From Roseateles_B sp041905785 (GTDB taxonomy: Bacteria; Pseudomonadota; Gammaproteobacteria; Burkholderiales; Burkholderiaceae_C), in NCBI GenBank assembly GCA_041905785.1, contig JAYRKJ010000013.1:1-64000 (forward strand): DNA of 64,000 bases, read 5' to 3'. Position numbers and translations under genes: made by a program. This document shows, piece by piece, positions 1-7,985 of the stretch (its first letter is position 1; every line of letters begins with the position of its first letter). Below the pieces are notes generated by a model. It was given only the letters and a program-made list of their open reading frames with translations, did no database searches and had not been told where the DNA came from.

Positions 1-44
1 ACTCGGGGCAGGGTCTGGCGCAGGGCACTCTCAAGCAGGCTCAT
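1..44 (-). CDS. 5' end of a gene truncated by the left window edge
   Basis: An ATG at 42-44 opens a minus-strand frame whose first 14 codons read MSLLESALRQTLPR before the window ends. Too little is visible to name the product, and no clear Shine-Dalgarno precedes the ATG. It begins just after a terminator-like hairpin that follows upp, so if real it needs its own promoter or depends on readthrough. Low confidence, because 14 open codons in GC-rich DNA mean little. Confidence 0.3.
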   Translation of the reverse strand, partial: MSLLESALRQTLPR

Positions 45-49
45 CAAGC

Positions 50-79
50 AAAAAGGGGAACGTGTTGTACACATTCCCC
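50..79 (-). terminator. Rho-independent terminator downstream of upp
   Basis: On the minus strand an inverted repeat (arms GGGGAA/TTCCCC plus inner GTGT/ACAC with one mismatch) spans 55-79 and is followed by five T's (plus-strand A's at 50-54). It lies about 80 bases past the upp stop, so it probably ends the rlmB-upp transcript. Confidence 0.6.
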
Positions 80-160
80 TTCTACCTGATCAGCTGGCCT
101 TTGGGCTTAACTGACTGGCATTGCGCCCTCGGGCGCCCTTTGCCGTGGTGAAGCAGCCCT

Positions 161-793
161 TCAGCCTTCTTTGGTGCCGAAGATCTTGTCGCCGGCATCG
201 CCCAGGCCCGGAATGATGTAGCCGTTCTCATTGAGATGGCTGTCGATGGCGGCCGTCCAGCAACGCACATCCGGATGCGCCTGTGTCAGCGCCGCCACGC
301 CCTCCGGCGCGGCGACCAGCACCAGCGCACGGATGTCCTTGCAGCCGCGACGCTTGAGCAGGTCGATGGTGGCGATCATGGAGCCCGCAGTGGCCAGCAT
401 GGGGTCCACCACCAGGGCCGTGCGCTCCTCCAGATGGCCGACGAACTTCTCGAAGTAATGCACCGGCTGCAGGGTCTCGTGGTCACGCGCCAGGCCGACG
501 ACGCTGATCTTGGCATTCGGGATCATGTCCAGCACGCCATCGAGCATGCCCAGGCCGGCGCGCAGGATGGGCACCACGGTGACCTTCTTGCCGGCGATCT
601 GCTCGACCTCGGTCGGACCGCTCCAGCAGTTCAGCGTGGTCTTCTCCAGCGGAAAATCGGCGGTGGCCTCGTAGGCCAGCAGCCGCGCGACCTCGCCGGT
701 CAGCTCGCGGAACTTCTTGGTGGAGATCTCGGCCTCGCGCATCAGGCCGATCTTGTGCTGAACCAGGGGGTGACGGACTTCAATGACAGCCAT
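161..793 (-). CDS. upp: uracil phosphoribosyltransferase
   Basis: Salvage enzyme that converts uracil and PRPP to UMP in the cytoplasm. The 210-residue protein has the usual family length and starts MAVIEVRHPLVQHKIGLMR. The PRPP-binding loop is visible as VDPMLATAGSM, and the uracil-site region near the C-terminus reads NENGYIIPGLGDAGD. The ATG at 793 is chosen because the known N-terminus begins there; the frame stays open upstream but that part has no family character. It follows rlmB by 34 bases on the same strand and is probably co-transcribed with it. With purL and the nucleoside operon at 19-24 kb, it is one of several nucleotide metabolism genes in this window. Confidence 0.96.
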   Translation of the reverse strand: MAVIEVRHPLVQHKIGLMREAEISTKKFRELTGEVARLLAYEATADFPLEKTTLNCWSGPTEVEQIAGKKVTVVPILRAGLGMLDGVLDMIPNAKISVVGLARDHETLQPVHYFEKFVGHLEERTALVVDPMLATAGSMIATIDLLKRRGCKDIRALVLVAAPEGVAALTQAHPDVRCWTAAIDSHLNENGYIIPGLGDAGDKIFGTKEG

Positions 794-827
794 GCTTGTG
801 CTTCTCGTGAATCGTTGATGGGCGGGA

Positions 828-1574
828 TTATCGCGAGCCGGCCTGGCGCTGGCGCAGTGCTTCGTAGAGGCACACCCCTGCCGCGACCGACACATTGAGG
901 CTCTCCACCGCGCCCTGCATGGGAATGCGCACCAGCTCGTCGCAGGTCTTGGCCGTCAGCTGGCGCATGCCCTCGCCTTCGGCACCCAGCACCAGGGCCA
1001 CCGGGCCCTGGAGGTCCAGGTCGTAGATGGACTTCTCGGCCTGGTCCGAGGTGCCCACCACCCAGATATTGCGCTCCTTGAGCTCACCCAGCGTGCGGGC
1101 CAGGTTGGTGACCATCAGGTAGGGCACGGTCTCGGCCGCACCGCTGGCCACCTTGGCCACGGTGGCATTGAGGCCCACGGCATGATCCTTGGGCGCCACC
1201 ACGGCATGGGCACCCGCGCCATCGGCGACGCGCAGGCAGGCGCCCAGGTTGTGCGGGTCGGTGACGCCGTCCAGCACCAGCACCAGGGGGGCTCCGGCCA
1301 CGCCGTCCAGCACATCGTCCAGCGAGTGCTGCTGGGCCACGGCCGTGCAGCGCGCCACCACACCCTGGTGGCGGGTGTTGCCGGCCAGCGCGGCCAGGCG
1401 GTCGCCGTCGCTTTCCACCAGCTTGGCACCGGCCTCGCGGGCGCGTTCGAGGAACTGGCGCATGCGCTGGTCGCGGCGCGAGCCCTCGAAATGGATCTCG
1501 CTGATGGACTGGGGGGCGGTTTTCAGCCGCACCGTGACGGCATGGAAGCCGAAGAGAATGTGTTTGGCGCTCAT
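828..1574 (-). CDS. rlmB: 23S rRNA (guanosine-2'-O-)-methyltransferase RlmB
   Basis: SPOUT-class methyltransferase expected to methylate the 2'-O of G2251 in the peptidyl-transferase P-loop of 23S rRNA, using S-adenosylmethionine. The 248-residue length is typical. An N-terminal substrate-binding region (about 1-80) is followed by the knotted SpoU domain, with its three motifs visible as NLGACLRVADG, VLGAEGEGMR and IPMQGAVESLNVSVA. The ATG at 1574 overlaps the TGA of the upstream DUF1624 gene (ATGA), indicating translational coupling. The frame remains open far upstream, but that sequence is the shadow of the neighbouring gene. Confidence 0.95.
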   Translation of the reverse strand: MSAKHILFGFHAVTVRLKTAPQSISEIHFEGSRRDQRMRQFLERAREAGAKLVESDGDRLAALAGNTRHQGVVARCTAVAQQHSLDDVLDGVAGAPLVLVLDGVTDPHNLGACLRVADGAGAHAVVAPKDHAVGLNATVAKVASGAAETVPYLMVTNLARTLGELKERNIWVVGTSDQAEKSIYDLDLQGPVALVLGAEGEGMRQLTAKTCDELVRIPMQGAVESLNVSVAAGVCLYEALRQRQAGSR

Positions 1575-2305
1575 CCCCGCATTGTCGCCTGCCAGAGCAT
1601 CAGGGCGCCGATCAGCACCGGCTGGTGGACCATGTAGTAGCTCAGGCTCCAGCGCCCCAGCAGGGCCAGGCCGCGGCGCAGGGGGCCCGACGGCCGCGGG
1701 GCCCCAAGGCGCGGCAGCAGCCAGCGCGCCAGCGCGGCGCCCAGCAGCATCATGCCCAGCCAGGGCAGCACGGGGACATAGTCCTCGGTCACCGGCTTGT
1801 GGGAGACCAGGCCCACCCAGTTGGTCCAGCGCGTGTCGAAGAAGGGATGCTGGACGAACGCCGGCAGCAGCAGGCAGGCCAGCGCCAGCGCCACCAGTGC
1901 GCCCTGCCCCAGGCGCGGCAGCCCCCAGCGCAGCAGCACCAGCATCAGCGCCATGCCGTGCAGAACGCCGAAGCTGATGAAGGAACGCGGGAACATGAAC
2001 CAGGAGCCCAGGCTCACCAGCAGCGCACAGGCCGCGATCTGCAGCCAGCGCCGCCAGAACCTCGGCCAGCCCTGCCCCTGCGCCAGGGCCACGGCCTGCC
2101 CCATGCCGGCGCAGACCAGGAAGAGGCTGACGATGCAGCTGCGCTGCCAAGTCCACAGCGGGTCCGCATAGAAATCGGCGCGCAAGAAACCGAAGTGCTG
2201 GAGGTCGAAGCTGAAGTGGAAGGCCGTCATCCAGACCATGGCCAGGCCGCGCAGGGCGTCAAGGCGGTCATCGCGGAGGAACGGTGGCGGCGTGGCGTGG
2301 CTCAT
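1571..2305 (-). CDS. DUF1624 / heparan-alpha-glucosaminide N-acetyltransferase-like membrane protein
   Basis: A polytopic inner-membrane protein of 244 residues starting MSHATPPPFLRDDRLDALRG. The opening RLDALRGLAMVWM is the signature of the DUF1624/YeiB acyltransferase-like family, followed by roughly six or seven hydrophobic segments; the end has SLSYYMVHQPVLIG, also characteristic. The family includes the lysosomal heparan-glucosaminide acetyltransferase, but the bacterial substrate is unknown and I do not assign one. ATG 2305 is preferred over a TTG at 2314 in the same frame. Its stop overlaps the rlmB start, so the two are co-translated. Confidence 0.85.
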   Translation of the reverse strand: MSHATPPPFLRDDRLDALRGLAMVWMTAFHFSFDLQHFGFLRADFYADPLWTWQRSCIVSLFLVCAGMGQAVALAQGQGWPRFWRRWLQIAACALLVSLGSWFMFPRSFISFGVLHGMALMLVLLRWGLPRLGQGALVALALACLLLPAFVQHPFFDTRWTNWVGLVSHKPVTEDYVPVLPWLGMMLLGAALARWLLPRLGAPRPSGPLRRGLALLGRWSLSYYMVHQPVLIGALMLWQATMRG

Positions 2306-2399
2306 GTCAGGCAAAAGACGGCAAGGGGCGCAGTCTAAGTCTTGAATAATGAAGCCCTGCTCTCATTCTCGGACCTGACCCCGTCCATCCCGCCCAAGA

Positions 2400-3491
2400 A
2401 TGCCTGCCCTGCCCCACCTTCCCCGCCGGACCGCCTCGCTGGCGCTGCTGATCACCGGCCTCCTGAGCGCCGCTGCGGTACTGTCCCAGCCGCGCCCCGT
2501 CACGCCGCGCGGCCCGCTGGACGCCGTCGAACAGAACAACATCAGCGTCTTCAAGCGGGTGTCGCCCTCCGTCGTGCACATCACCACGCTGGACGTGCAG
2601 CGCGACTTCTTTTCCCTCAACGTCGAGCAAGTGCCGCGCGGCACGGGCACGGGCTTCATCTGGGACGAGCAGGGCCATGTCGTCACCAACTTCCATGTGA
2701 TCCAGGGCGGCGACGCGGCCCGGGTCACGCTGGCGGACCAGAGCAGCTACAACGCCCGGCTGGTGGGCGCCTTCCCGGACCGCGACCTGGCCGTGCTGCG
2801 CATTGACGCGCCACGGGACAAGCTCCTGCCCATCCCCGTGGGCAGCAGTCGCGACCTGCTGGTCGGCCAGGGTGTCTACGCCATCGGCAATCCCTTCGGC
2901 CTGGACCAGACGCTCACCCGCGGCATCGTCTCCGCGCTCAACCGTGAGATCGAGTCCGTGAACCGGCGCGCCATCCGCGGCGTGATCCAGACCGATGCCG
3001 CCATCAACCCCGGCAACTCGGGCGGCCCGCTGCTGGACTCCGCCGGCCGCCTGATCGGCGTCAACACGCAGATCTACAGTCCCAGCGGCGCCAGTGCCGG
3101 CATCGGTTTCGCCATTCCGGTGGACGAGGTCAACCGCGTGGTGCCCAAGCTGATCAAGGACGGCCGCTTCATACGCCCGGCCATCGGCGTGACGGCGGGC
3201 TCGCCCCAGCTGCACCAGGCGCTGCGCCTGCCCAAGGGGGTGGCCATCATCGGCATCGGGCCGCGCAGCCCCGCGGCGGAGGCGGGGCTGCAGGCCTTCT
3301 ACCGCGGCCGCGACGGTCGCATCGTGCAGGGCGACGTGATCACCGCCATCAACGACGAGGCCATTGGCGACCTCGACGACATGCTGTCCCTGCTGGAAAA
3401 GCGCCAGGTGGGCGAGCGGGTGAGCCTGACGGTCTGGAACAAGGGCAAGACGCGCAAGCAGGCCGTGGTGCTGGGGGCATCCAGCGAGTAA
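2400..3491 (+). CDS. DegS/HtrA-like periplasmic serine endoprotease with one PDZ domain
   Basis: A 363-residue trypsin-like protease of the S1C family. An N-terminal hydrophobic stretch (about residues 11-30, TASLALLITGLLSAAAVLS) acts as a signal anchor. The catalytic triad is complete: His99 in NFHV, Asp129 in DRDLAVL and Ser207 in GNSGGP. A single C-terminal PDZ domain (about 255-355) contains the typical SPAAEAGL turn. Length and the single PDZ match DegS-type rather than DegP-type (two PDZ) proteins, which suggests a regulatory or quality-control role on periplasmic substrates; no rseA/rpoE genes are nearby. It is transcribed divergently from the DUF1624-rlmB-upp group and converges on the barrel gene at 3518. 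Confidence 0.9.
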   Translation: MPALPHLPRRTASLALLITGLLSAAAVLSQPRPVTPRGPLDAVEQNNISVFKRVSPSVVHITTLDVQRDFFSLNVEQVPRGTGTGFIWDEQGHVVTNFHVIQGGDAARVTLADQSSYNARLVGAFPDRDLAVLRIDAPRDKLLPIPVGSSRDLLVGQGVYAIGNPFGLDQTLTRGIVSALNREIESVNRRAIRGVIQTDAAINPGNSGGPLLDSAGRLIGVNTQIYSPSGASAGIGFAIPVDEVNRVVPKLIKDGRFIRPAIGVTAGSPQLHQALRLPKGVAIIGIGPRSPAAEAGLQAFYRGRDGRIVQGDVITAINDEAIGDLDDMLSLLEKRQVGERVSLTVWNKGKTRKQAVVLGASSE

Positions 3492-3517
3492 CGGGGGGCG
3501 CTGGCGGCCAGGGCCGA

Positions 3518-4348
3518 TCACTCCAGGTTCAGCCGCAGGCCGACCAGCAAGCGCCCGTCCGATTGCCGGTAGGCCGGCTGCGATACGGCCAGCAGCCGGC
3601 CGGAGTCCAACCGCACGGCCTCAGGTGCCCCGACCCGGCTGCGCAGACCCTCCCATTGCCATCCCAGCCAGGGCTGCCAGACGCCAGCCTGCGGCGCCGG
3701 GCCGGCGGTAAAGCCCAGGGTCGCCCCGAGCCAGCGGCCCTCGCCGATACGCACGACCTGCGAGCCGAAGGGCTCGCCTCTGAGCGTGAGGCGGGCCGGA
3801 GCACCACCGTCGAGCCAGCCCTGCCAAGTGCCCGACCACCCGCCCGGCAAGCCATGCAGCCACCGCGCACCCAGGCCCAGCCGCCAGCGCTCGCGCCCTT
3901 CCTCATAACCCTGCACAGGTCCGACCGAAGCCAGCGCCCGCACGGCACGAGGCTCCCACCCCAGGCGGCTGCCCAGGGCCCAGGCACCGCCTTCCAACTC
4001 ATGCCAGACTTGCAGCGACAGCCGTTGGGACTGCACCTGGCTGTGCGTGCTCAGGGGCACGCCGGTGGAGCTGCGCCCTTGATAGTCGCGGCGGCCGCTC
4101 AGGCCTTCGAGATGCGCGACCCAACGCAGGCCGGCACAGGGCCCTTGCACCGCCAGGGACCAGGCGCCCAGGCTGCCACGCTCCTGGAGCAGGCGTTCGC
4201 CTGCGGTGCTGTCTTCCTGCCAGCGGCTGGCCTGCACGCCGACGGCCACATCCAGCTGAGTGACCCCACAGCTCGCCCCCGCGGGGGCGGCCAGCGAGCT
4301 CAGCAGCGTGCCCAGCGCCAGTCCAGGCCAGCAGCGCGAGGCGCTCAT
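3518..4348 (-). CDS. predicted secreted outer-membrane beta-barrel protein, function unknown
   Basis: 276 residues with a Sec signal peptide (MSASRCWPGLALGTLLSSLA, probable cleavage at AGA-S). The mature part is rich in alternating aromatic and hydrophobic residues with Gly/Arg/Trp turns (for example WRLGLGARWLHGLPGG), and the C-terminus LLVGLRLNLE resembles a last barrel strand. I recognise no named family. The ATG lies inside the stop of the upstream lipoprotein gene (ATGA overlap), so the two are co-translated and probably work together at the outer membrane. It could also be a soluble beta-rich periplasmic protein. Confidence 0.75.
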   Translation of the reverse strand: MSASRCWPGLALGTLLSSLAAPAGASCGVTQLDVAVGVQASRWQEDSTAGERLLQERGSLGAWSLAVQGPCAGLRWVAHLEGLSGRRDYQGRSSTGVPLSTHSQVQSQRLSLQVWHELEGGAWALGSRLGWEPRAVRALASVGPVQGYEEGRERWRLGLGARWLHGLPGGWSGTWQGWLDGGAPARLTLRGEPFGSQVVRIGEGRWLGATLGFTAGPAPQAGVWQPWLGWQWEGLRSRVGAPEAVRLDSGRLLAVSQPAYRQSDGRLLVGLRLNLE

Positions 4349-5370
4349 CCGCGCAGTTCGGCCCAGTTCTTCAGCGTGCTGGTCTCGAAGACGTTGTCGC
4401 CATTGGCGTCCAGTTCCACCAGCGCCTTGCCATCACCCTGGGCGGTGACGCGCACCTGGCTGCCATTGCCGCCCTTGACCAGCACTTGACCGCTGCTGGG
4501 ATAGGTGCGGCTGGACTCCTGCACCAGGGCGATCGGCGTGGACACGGTGATCTCCTTGGACTCCAATGCCGTGCTGCTCAGCTTGCCGCCAAAGCTCAGC
4601 GTCGACCGGTAGCCGAAGCCCGCCGGTACGGTGCTCACGCTCAGGTTGTAGCCGGTCAAGGTGGACTGCACGCTGACGCCGGCCGCCGTGCTGCTGGTGA
4701 CGAAAGACGGAATGTTCATCGTCACCGAGGCCGAGTTCGTGCCGGTGACAGCCACGGTCATCTGGAATTCCCCCTGGCCGGTTTGCGCGCCGGCACTGGA
4801 AGTCACCCGCAGATTGTTCAGCTTGACGCCCAGCGTGGCACTGAACTGCGTGGAGCCGAAGGCGCCCGAGACGGCCTTCACCGCATAGTCCATGCCGCCG
4901 TCCAGGGTCACACCCGCCTCACGGCAAGCCTGGGCCTTCAGCGACATGCTGTCACCCGCGTCCAAGCTCTGGTTGCTGTTGGCGTCATTGACCGTGACCT
5001 CGATGCTGCCGCCCTGGCTACAGGCCTGAACCGCTGTAGTGGTGGCCCCGAGCACGACCGCTGCACCGCTCTGCGCAAACCGCGCGGCCAGACGCAAGGC
5101 TTCGCTGTGCGCGACCTGCAAAGGCTGAGGCAAGGTCTGGGCGTCGACGCCCAGCACGTTGCCGGCACCGGCATCCATCAGGTACGACCCGGCGCTCACC
5201 GCCTGGGCGGCCACGCTCTGGTAGTTGCTGCTGGTGATGGTCAGAGGGCCGCTGCTGGGCGCCGGGTCAATGGCACTGGTGCCACCGCCGCCACCGCCGC
5301 CGCAGGCGCCCAACATGAGCGACGTCGTCAAAACAGTCAGGCACGATGGATAGAAACGCTGGAGCTTCAC
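4345..5370 (-). CDS. predicted lipoprotein with Gly-rich linker, function unknown
   Basis: 341 residues from a GTG at 5370, chosen because an AAGGGGG Shine-Dalgarno sits 7 bases upstream and a signal peptide follows directly. The lipobox LGAC places the lipidated cysteine at residue 23; it is followed by a run of seven glycines, a common linker in betaproteobacterial surface lipoproteins. The body is Ser/Thr/Gly/Val-rich and beta-like, with two Asp/Asn-rich loops (NDANSNQSLDAGDS and ELDANGDNVF) that resemble calcium-binding turns. No family recognised. Its stop overlaps the start of the barrel gene at 3518-4348, so the pair forms one unit. The frame is open upstream to 5616 but without signal-peptide character. 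Confidence 0.8.
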   Translation of the reverse strand: MKLQRFYPSCLTVLTTSLMLGACGGGGGGGTSAIDPAPSSGPLTITSSNYQSVAAQAVSAGSYLMDAGAGNVLGVDAQTLPQPLQVAHSEALRLAARFAQSGAAVVLGATTTAVQACSQGGSIEVTVNDANSNQSLDAGDSMSLKAQACREAGVTLDGGMDYAVKAVSGAFGSTQFSATLGVKLNNLRVTSSAGAQTGQGEFQMTVAVTGTNSASVTMNIPSFVTSSTAAGVSVQSTLTGYNLSVSTVPAGFGYRSTLSFGGKLSSTALESKEITVSTPIALVQESSRTYPSSGQVLVKGGNGSQVRVTAQGDGKALVELDANGDNVFETSTLKNWAELRG

Positions 5371-5536
5371 GGAATGTCCCCCTTGGCAATGGATGCAGCT
5401 TGATTGACTCACTTGAAAACGCTGGGCAGTGTATGCGCGCCGCCGGCAGATGCCATGCCCCGCGAGCGCCCCCCAGAGTGGGGTCTTGCGCGGCACAGCG
5501 GGCACCGTTCGAAGCGCACCGGCCTGCCCGCTCATC

Positions 5537-6829
5537 TCACTCGCGCCACCGGAACCGCCACACCGCCAGGCTCGACAGCAGCAAGGCGCTGCCGAACAGC
5601 ACGGCTGCCGCCGCAACGGCGGCCTGCCAGCCTTGGCCGCGCCAGGTCATGGCGTCCAGGCCATCCACGGCCCAACGCACCGGCACCCAGAGGGTCAGGT
5701 CTTGCAGCCAGGCCGGGAAGACGAAGCTGGGCACCCAGGCCCCGCCCAGCATTACCATCATCAAGGACGCCATGATCGCCAGGCCCCGGGTAGCCTCGGG
5801 CGAGCCGCCGATGGCCGCCAGCGCCAGGCCAAAGCCCGCGGTGAAGGCGCCCATGCCCAGTACCACCGCCACGAAGCCCGGCCAGCTGCCCTGCACGCGG
5901 AACCCGAACAGAGCCATGCCCACGGCCATCACCACGAGCAGCACCGCCGAGGCGATGATCCAGATGCTCAGGAAGTGGCTGCCCAGCAGCAGTCCCTTGG
6001 ACAGGGGAGCGGCGCGCAGGCGCTGCCACATCCCGCTGCGGCGCGCCATCAGCAGGCCCACGCCCAGCTCCACGCCCAGCATCAGCACGAACTGCACGCC
6101 CATGCCGGAGAAGCTGTGCGCATAGCCGTTGTAGTCCGCCTGACCGGCGCTGAGAGCCTGACTCCTGAGCTCGTAGGGCAGCTTGAACACCTGCCCCGCC
6201 GGGGCCGCGGCGGAGGCTGCCGCTTCACCGGGCTGTGGCGTCTGCAGCTCGCGCACCGTGCGGGCCAGGGCCTTGAGCTGCTCGCGGCGCGCCGAAGGGA
6301 TCCCGCTCGTGTCAATGTCCGACTCCAGTCTGGCCAGGCCTTCGCCGGCCGACCCCGGACTGAAGCCCTCCGACAGCGTCTCCCGCATGGCGTACTGTGC
6401 CAAGAGGCCTTCGAGCATCTGGGCGGCCATGGATTCGCTGGGGTCGTACCACAGCTGCACCTCTGGCAGGCTCCGACGCTGGTCCCACCAGCGCGAGGCC
6501 TGGCCAGCGAAGCCGGCCGGCAGCAGCAAGGCGGCGCGGCGCTCGCCCTTGCGCACCGCCTCATCGGCCTGCTGGCGCGTCATCGTCTGCACCGCGAGCC
6601 TGGCGTCCTGCTGCAACTGGCGGCCGATGCGCTGGCTGAGCGGGGATGCGTCCTCGTCGACCCAGGCCACCTTCAGCCGAGCCGGTGCCTTGGGACCACT
6701 GCCGCCAAACAGGCTGCCGAAGAAGGCAGCGATCAGGATGGGCATCAAAAGGTGGGTGATCAGGGCCTTGCGGTTCTTCAGATACAGCTGCAGCTGGGTC
6801 CGCACCAGCGCCATCAATGCATGAACCAT
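5537..6829 (-). CDS. ABC-2 type transporter permease
   Basis: Inner-membrane subunit of an ABC exporter, 430 residues. It has the family layout: one N-terminal membrane helix (HLLMPILIAAFFGSLFG), a large extracytoplasmic domain (about 45-225), then five or six membrane helices in the C-terminal half. The ATG at 6829 follows GAGGAG; a TTG at 6844 in the same frame is less likely. The Shine-Dalgarno overlaps the stop of the ATPase gene at 6841, so both form one operon. YhhJ/YbhS-type pairs export drugs or other amphiphiles, but the substrate cannot be read from sequence. No membrane-fusion (HlyD) gene is adjacent, which such systems often have. Confidence 0.9.
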   Translation of the reverse strand: MVHALMALVRTQLQLYLKNRKALITHLLMPILIAAFFGSLFGGSGPKAPARLKVAWVDEDASPLSQRIGRQLQQDARLAVQTMTRQQADEAVRKGERRAALLLPAGFAGQASRWWDQRRSLPEVQLWYDPSESMAAQMLEGLLAQYAMRETLSEGFSPGSAGEGLARLESDIDTSGIPSARREQLKALARTVRELQTPQPGEAAASAAAPAGQVFKLPYELRSQALSAGQADYNGYAHSFSGMGVQFVLMLGVELGVGLLMARRSGMWQRLRAAPLSKGLLLGSHFLSIWIIASAVLLVVMAVGMALFGFRVQGSWPGFVAVVLGMGAFTAGFGLALAAIGGSPEATRGLAIMASLMMVMLGGAWVPSFVFPAWLQDLTLWVPVRWAVDGLDAMTWRGQGWQAAVAAAAVLFGSALLLSSLAVWRFRWRE

Positions 6830-6840
6830 GGTCGTTCTCC

Positions 6841-7794
6841 TCAATCGCGCAGTTGGCGGCCGGTCAGGGAAAGGAACAGCTGCTCCAGGCTGGGGCGCTC
6901 GGTATGCAGGTCCTGCAGGTGCAGCGACTGGCTGGACAGCAGTTGCAGCACGCTCGGCAGCAGCTCCATGGAACGCAGCTCCAGACGCAGGCTCTGCGCA
7001 GGCTCGCCGTCCTGGACCTGCTGCACGCCGGGCAGTTGCCGCAGCGTTGCCAGCAGGCCCTCGGGCACCCGGCGGTCCAGGGTCAGGCAGACGGCAGGGG
7101 CCAGCATGGCCGCGTTCAGCAGCTCACGGGTGTGGCCCGCGGCCACGATGTGACCATGGTCCATGATGAGCAGGCGCTCGCACAGGCGCTCGGCCTCTTC
7201 CATGTAGTGGGTGGTGTAGAGCAGCGCCTTGCCCGCCGCCTTCAGCATGCACAAGGCCTCGAAAATGGCGTTGCGGCTTTGCGGATCGACACCCACGGTG
7301 GGTTCGTCCAGGATCAGGATGGCCGGGTCGTGCAGCAACGCACAGGCGATATGCAGGCGGCGCTTCATGCCCCCGCTGAAGTCCGAGACAGCGTCGCCAG
7401 CCCGGTCACGCAGACCCGCCAGTTCCAGCGCTTCATCCACGCGCTGCCCCAGCCGCTTGCCGGCAAGACCGTACAAGGCCCCGAAGGCGCGCAGATTGGC
7501 GCTCGCGCTGAGTGCCTCGTACAAAGCCAGCTCCTGGGGCACCAGACCCAGCAGGCCCTTGCGCGGATCGGCATCCCCCCGCACAGGCTGGCCGGCCACC
7601 AGGCACTCCCCGGCGTCAGCATCGACCAGGCCAGCGATGATGGACACCGTCGTGCTCTTGCCCGCACCGTTGGGGCCCAGCAAGCCCAGGATCTCGCCGC
7701 GGCGCAGTTCCAGGTCTATTCCGCGCACCACCTCCTGCGTGCCATAGCGCTTGCGCAGGCCGCGGGCCTGGAGAATCACCGTCGAATCACTCAT
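6841..7794 (-). CDS. ABC transporter ATP-binding protein
   Basis: Cytoplasmic ATPase partner of the permease at 5537-6829, 317 residues. Walker A is GPNGAGKST, the signature is FSGGMKRRL (the DrrA-like variant of LSGGQ), Walker B is AILILDEPTVGVDP, and the H-loop follows in TTHYMEEAE. A C-terminal extension of about 90 residues is typical of ABC-2 exporter ATPases. ATG 7794 is chosen for its adjacent AAGGGGGTGGG Shine-Dalgarno; a TTG at 7812 is in frame but lacks one. First gene of a two-gene operon. Confidence 0.93.
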   Translation of the reverse strand: MSDSTVILQARGLRKRYGTQEVVRGIDLELRRGEILGLLGPNGAGKSTTVSIIAGLVDADAGECLVAGQPVRGDADPRKGLLGLVPQELALYEALSASANLRAFGALYGLAGKRLGQRVDEALELAGLRDRAGDAVSDFSGGMKRRLHIACALLHDPAILILDEPTVGVDPQSRNAIFEALCMLKAAGKALLYTTHYMEEAERLCERLLIMDHGHIVAAGHTRELLNAAMLAPAVCLTLDRRVPEGLLATLRQLPGVQQVQDGEPAQSLRLELRSMELLPSVLQLLSSQSLHLQDLHTERPSLEQLFLSLTGRQLRD

Positions 7795-7972
7795 CCCACC
7801 CCCTTGAATCAAGATGAACGCCAGTCTAGGCGGCGCACTGCCGCGATCGCGCCTGCTCGGGACGGACGGACAGCGCCGCCGACGAATCGACAGCCCGCAA
7901 CGCCGGATTGCGATGCCAGGCCCGCTGCTGCCCAGCCCGCTGCGAGGTGAATGGCGCTTGTGCGCCCGCCGA

Positions 7973-7978
7973 TAAAAT
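7973..7978 (+). promoter_or_regulatory. putative -10 element of rlhA (possible leaderless start)
   Basis: TAAAAT, five of six matches to the -10 consensus, ends 7 bases before the rlhA ATG at 7986. If used, transcription would begin at or very near the start codon. No good -35 is visible at 16-18 bases. Confidence 0.35.
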
Positions 7979-7985
7979 TGAGTGC

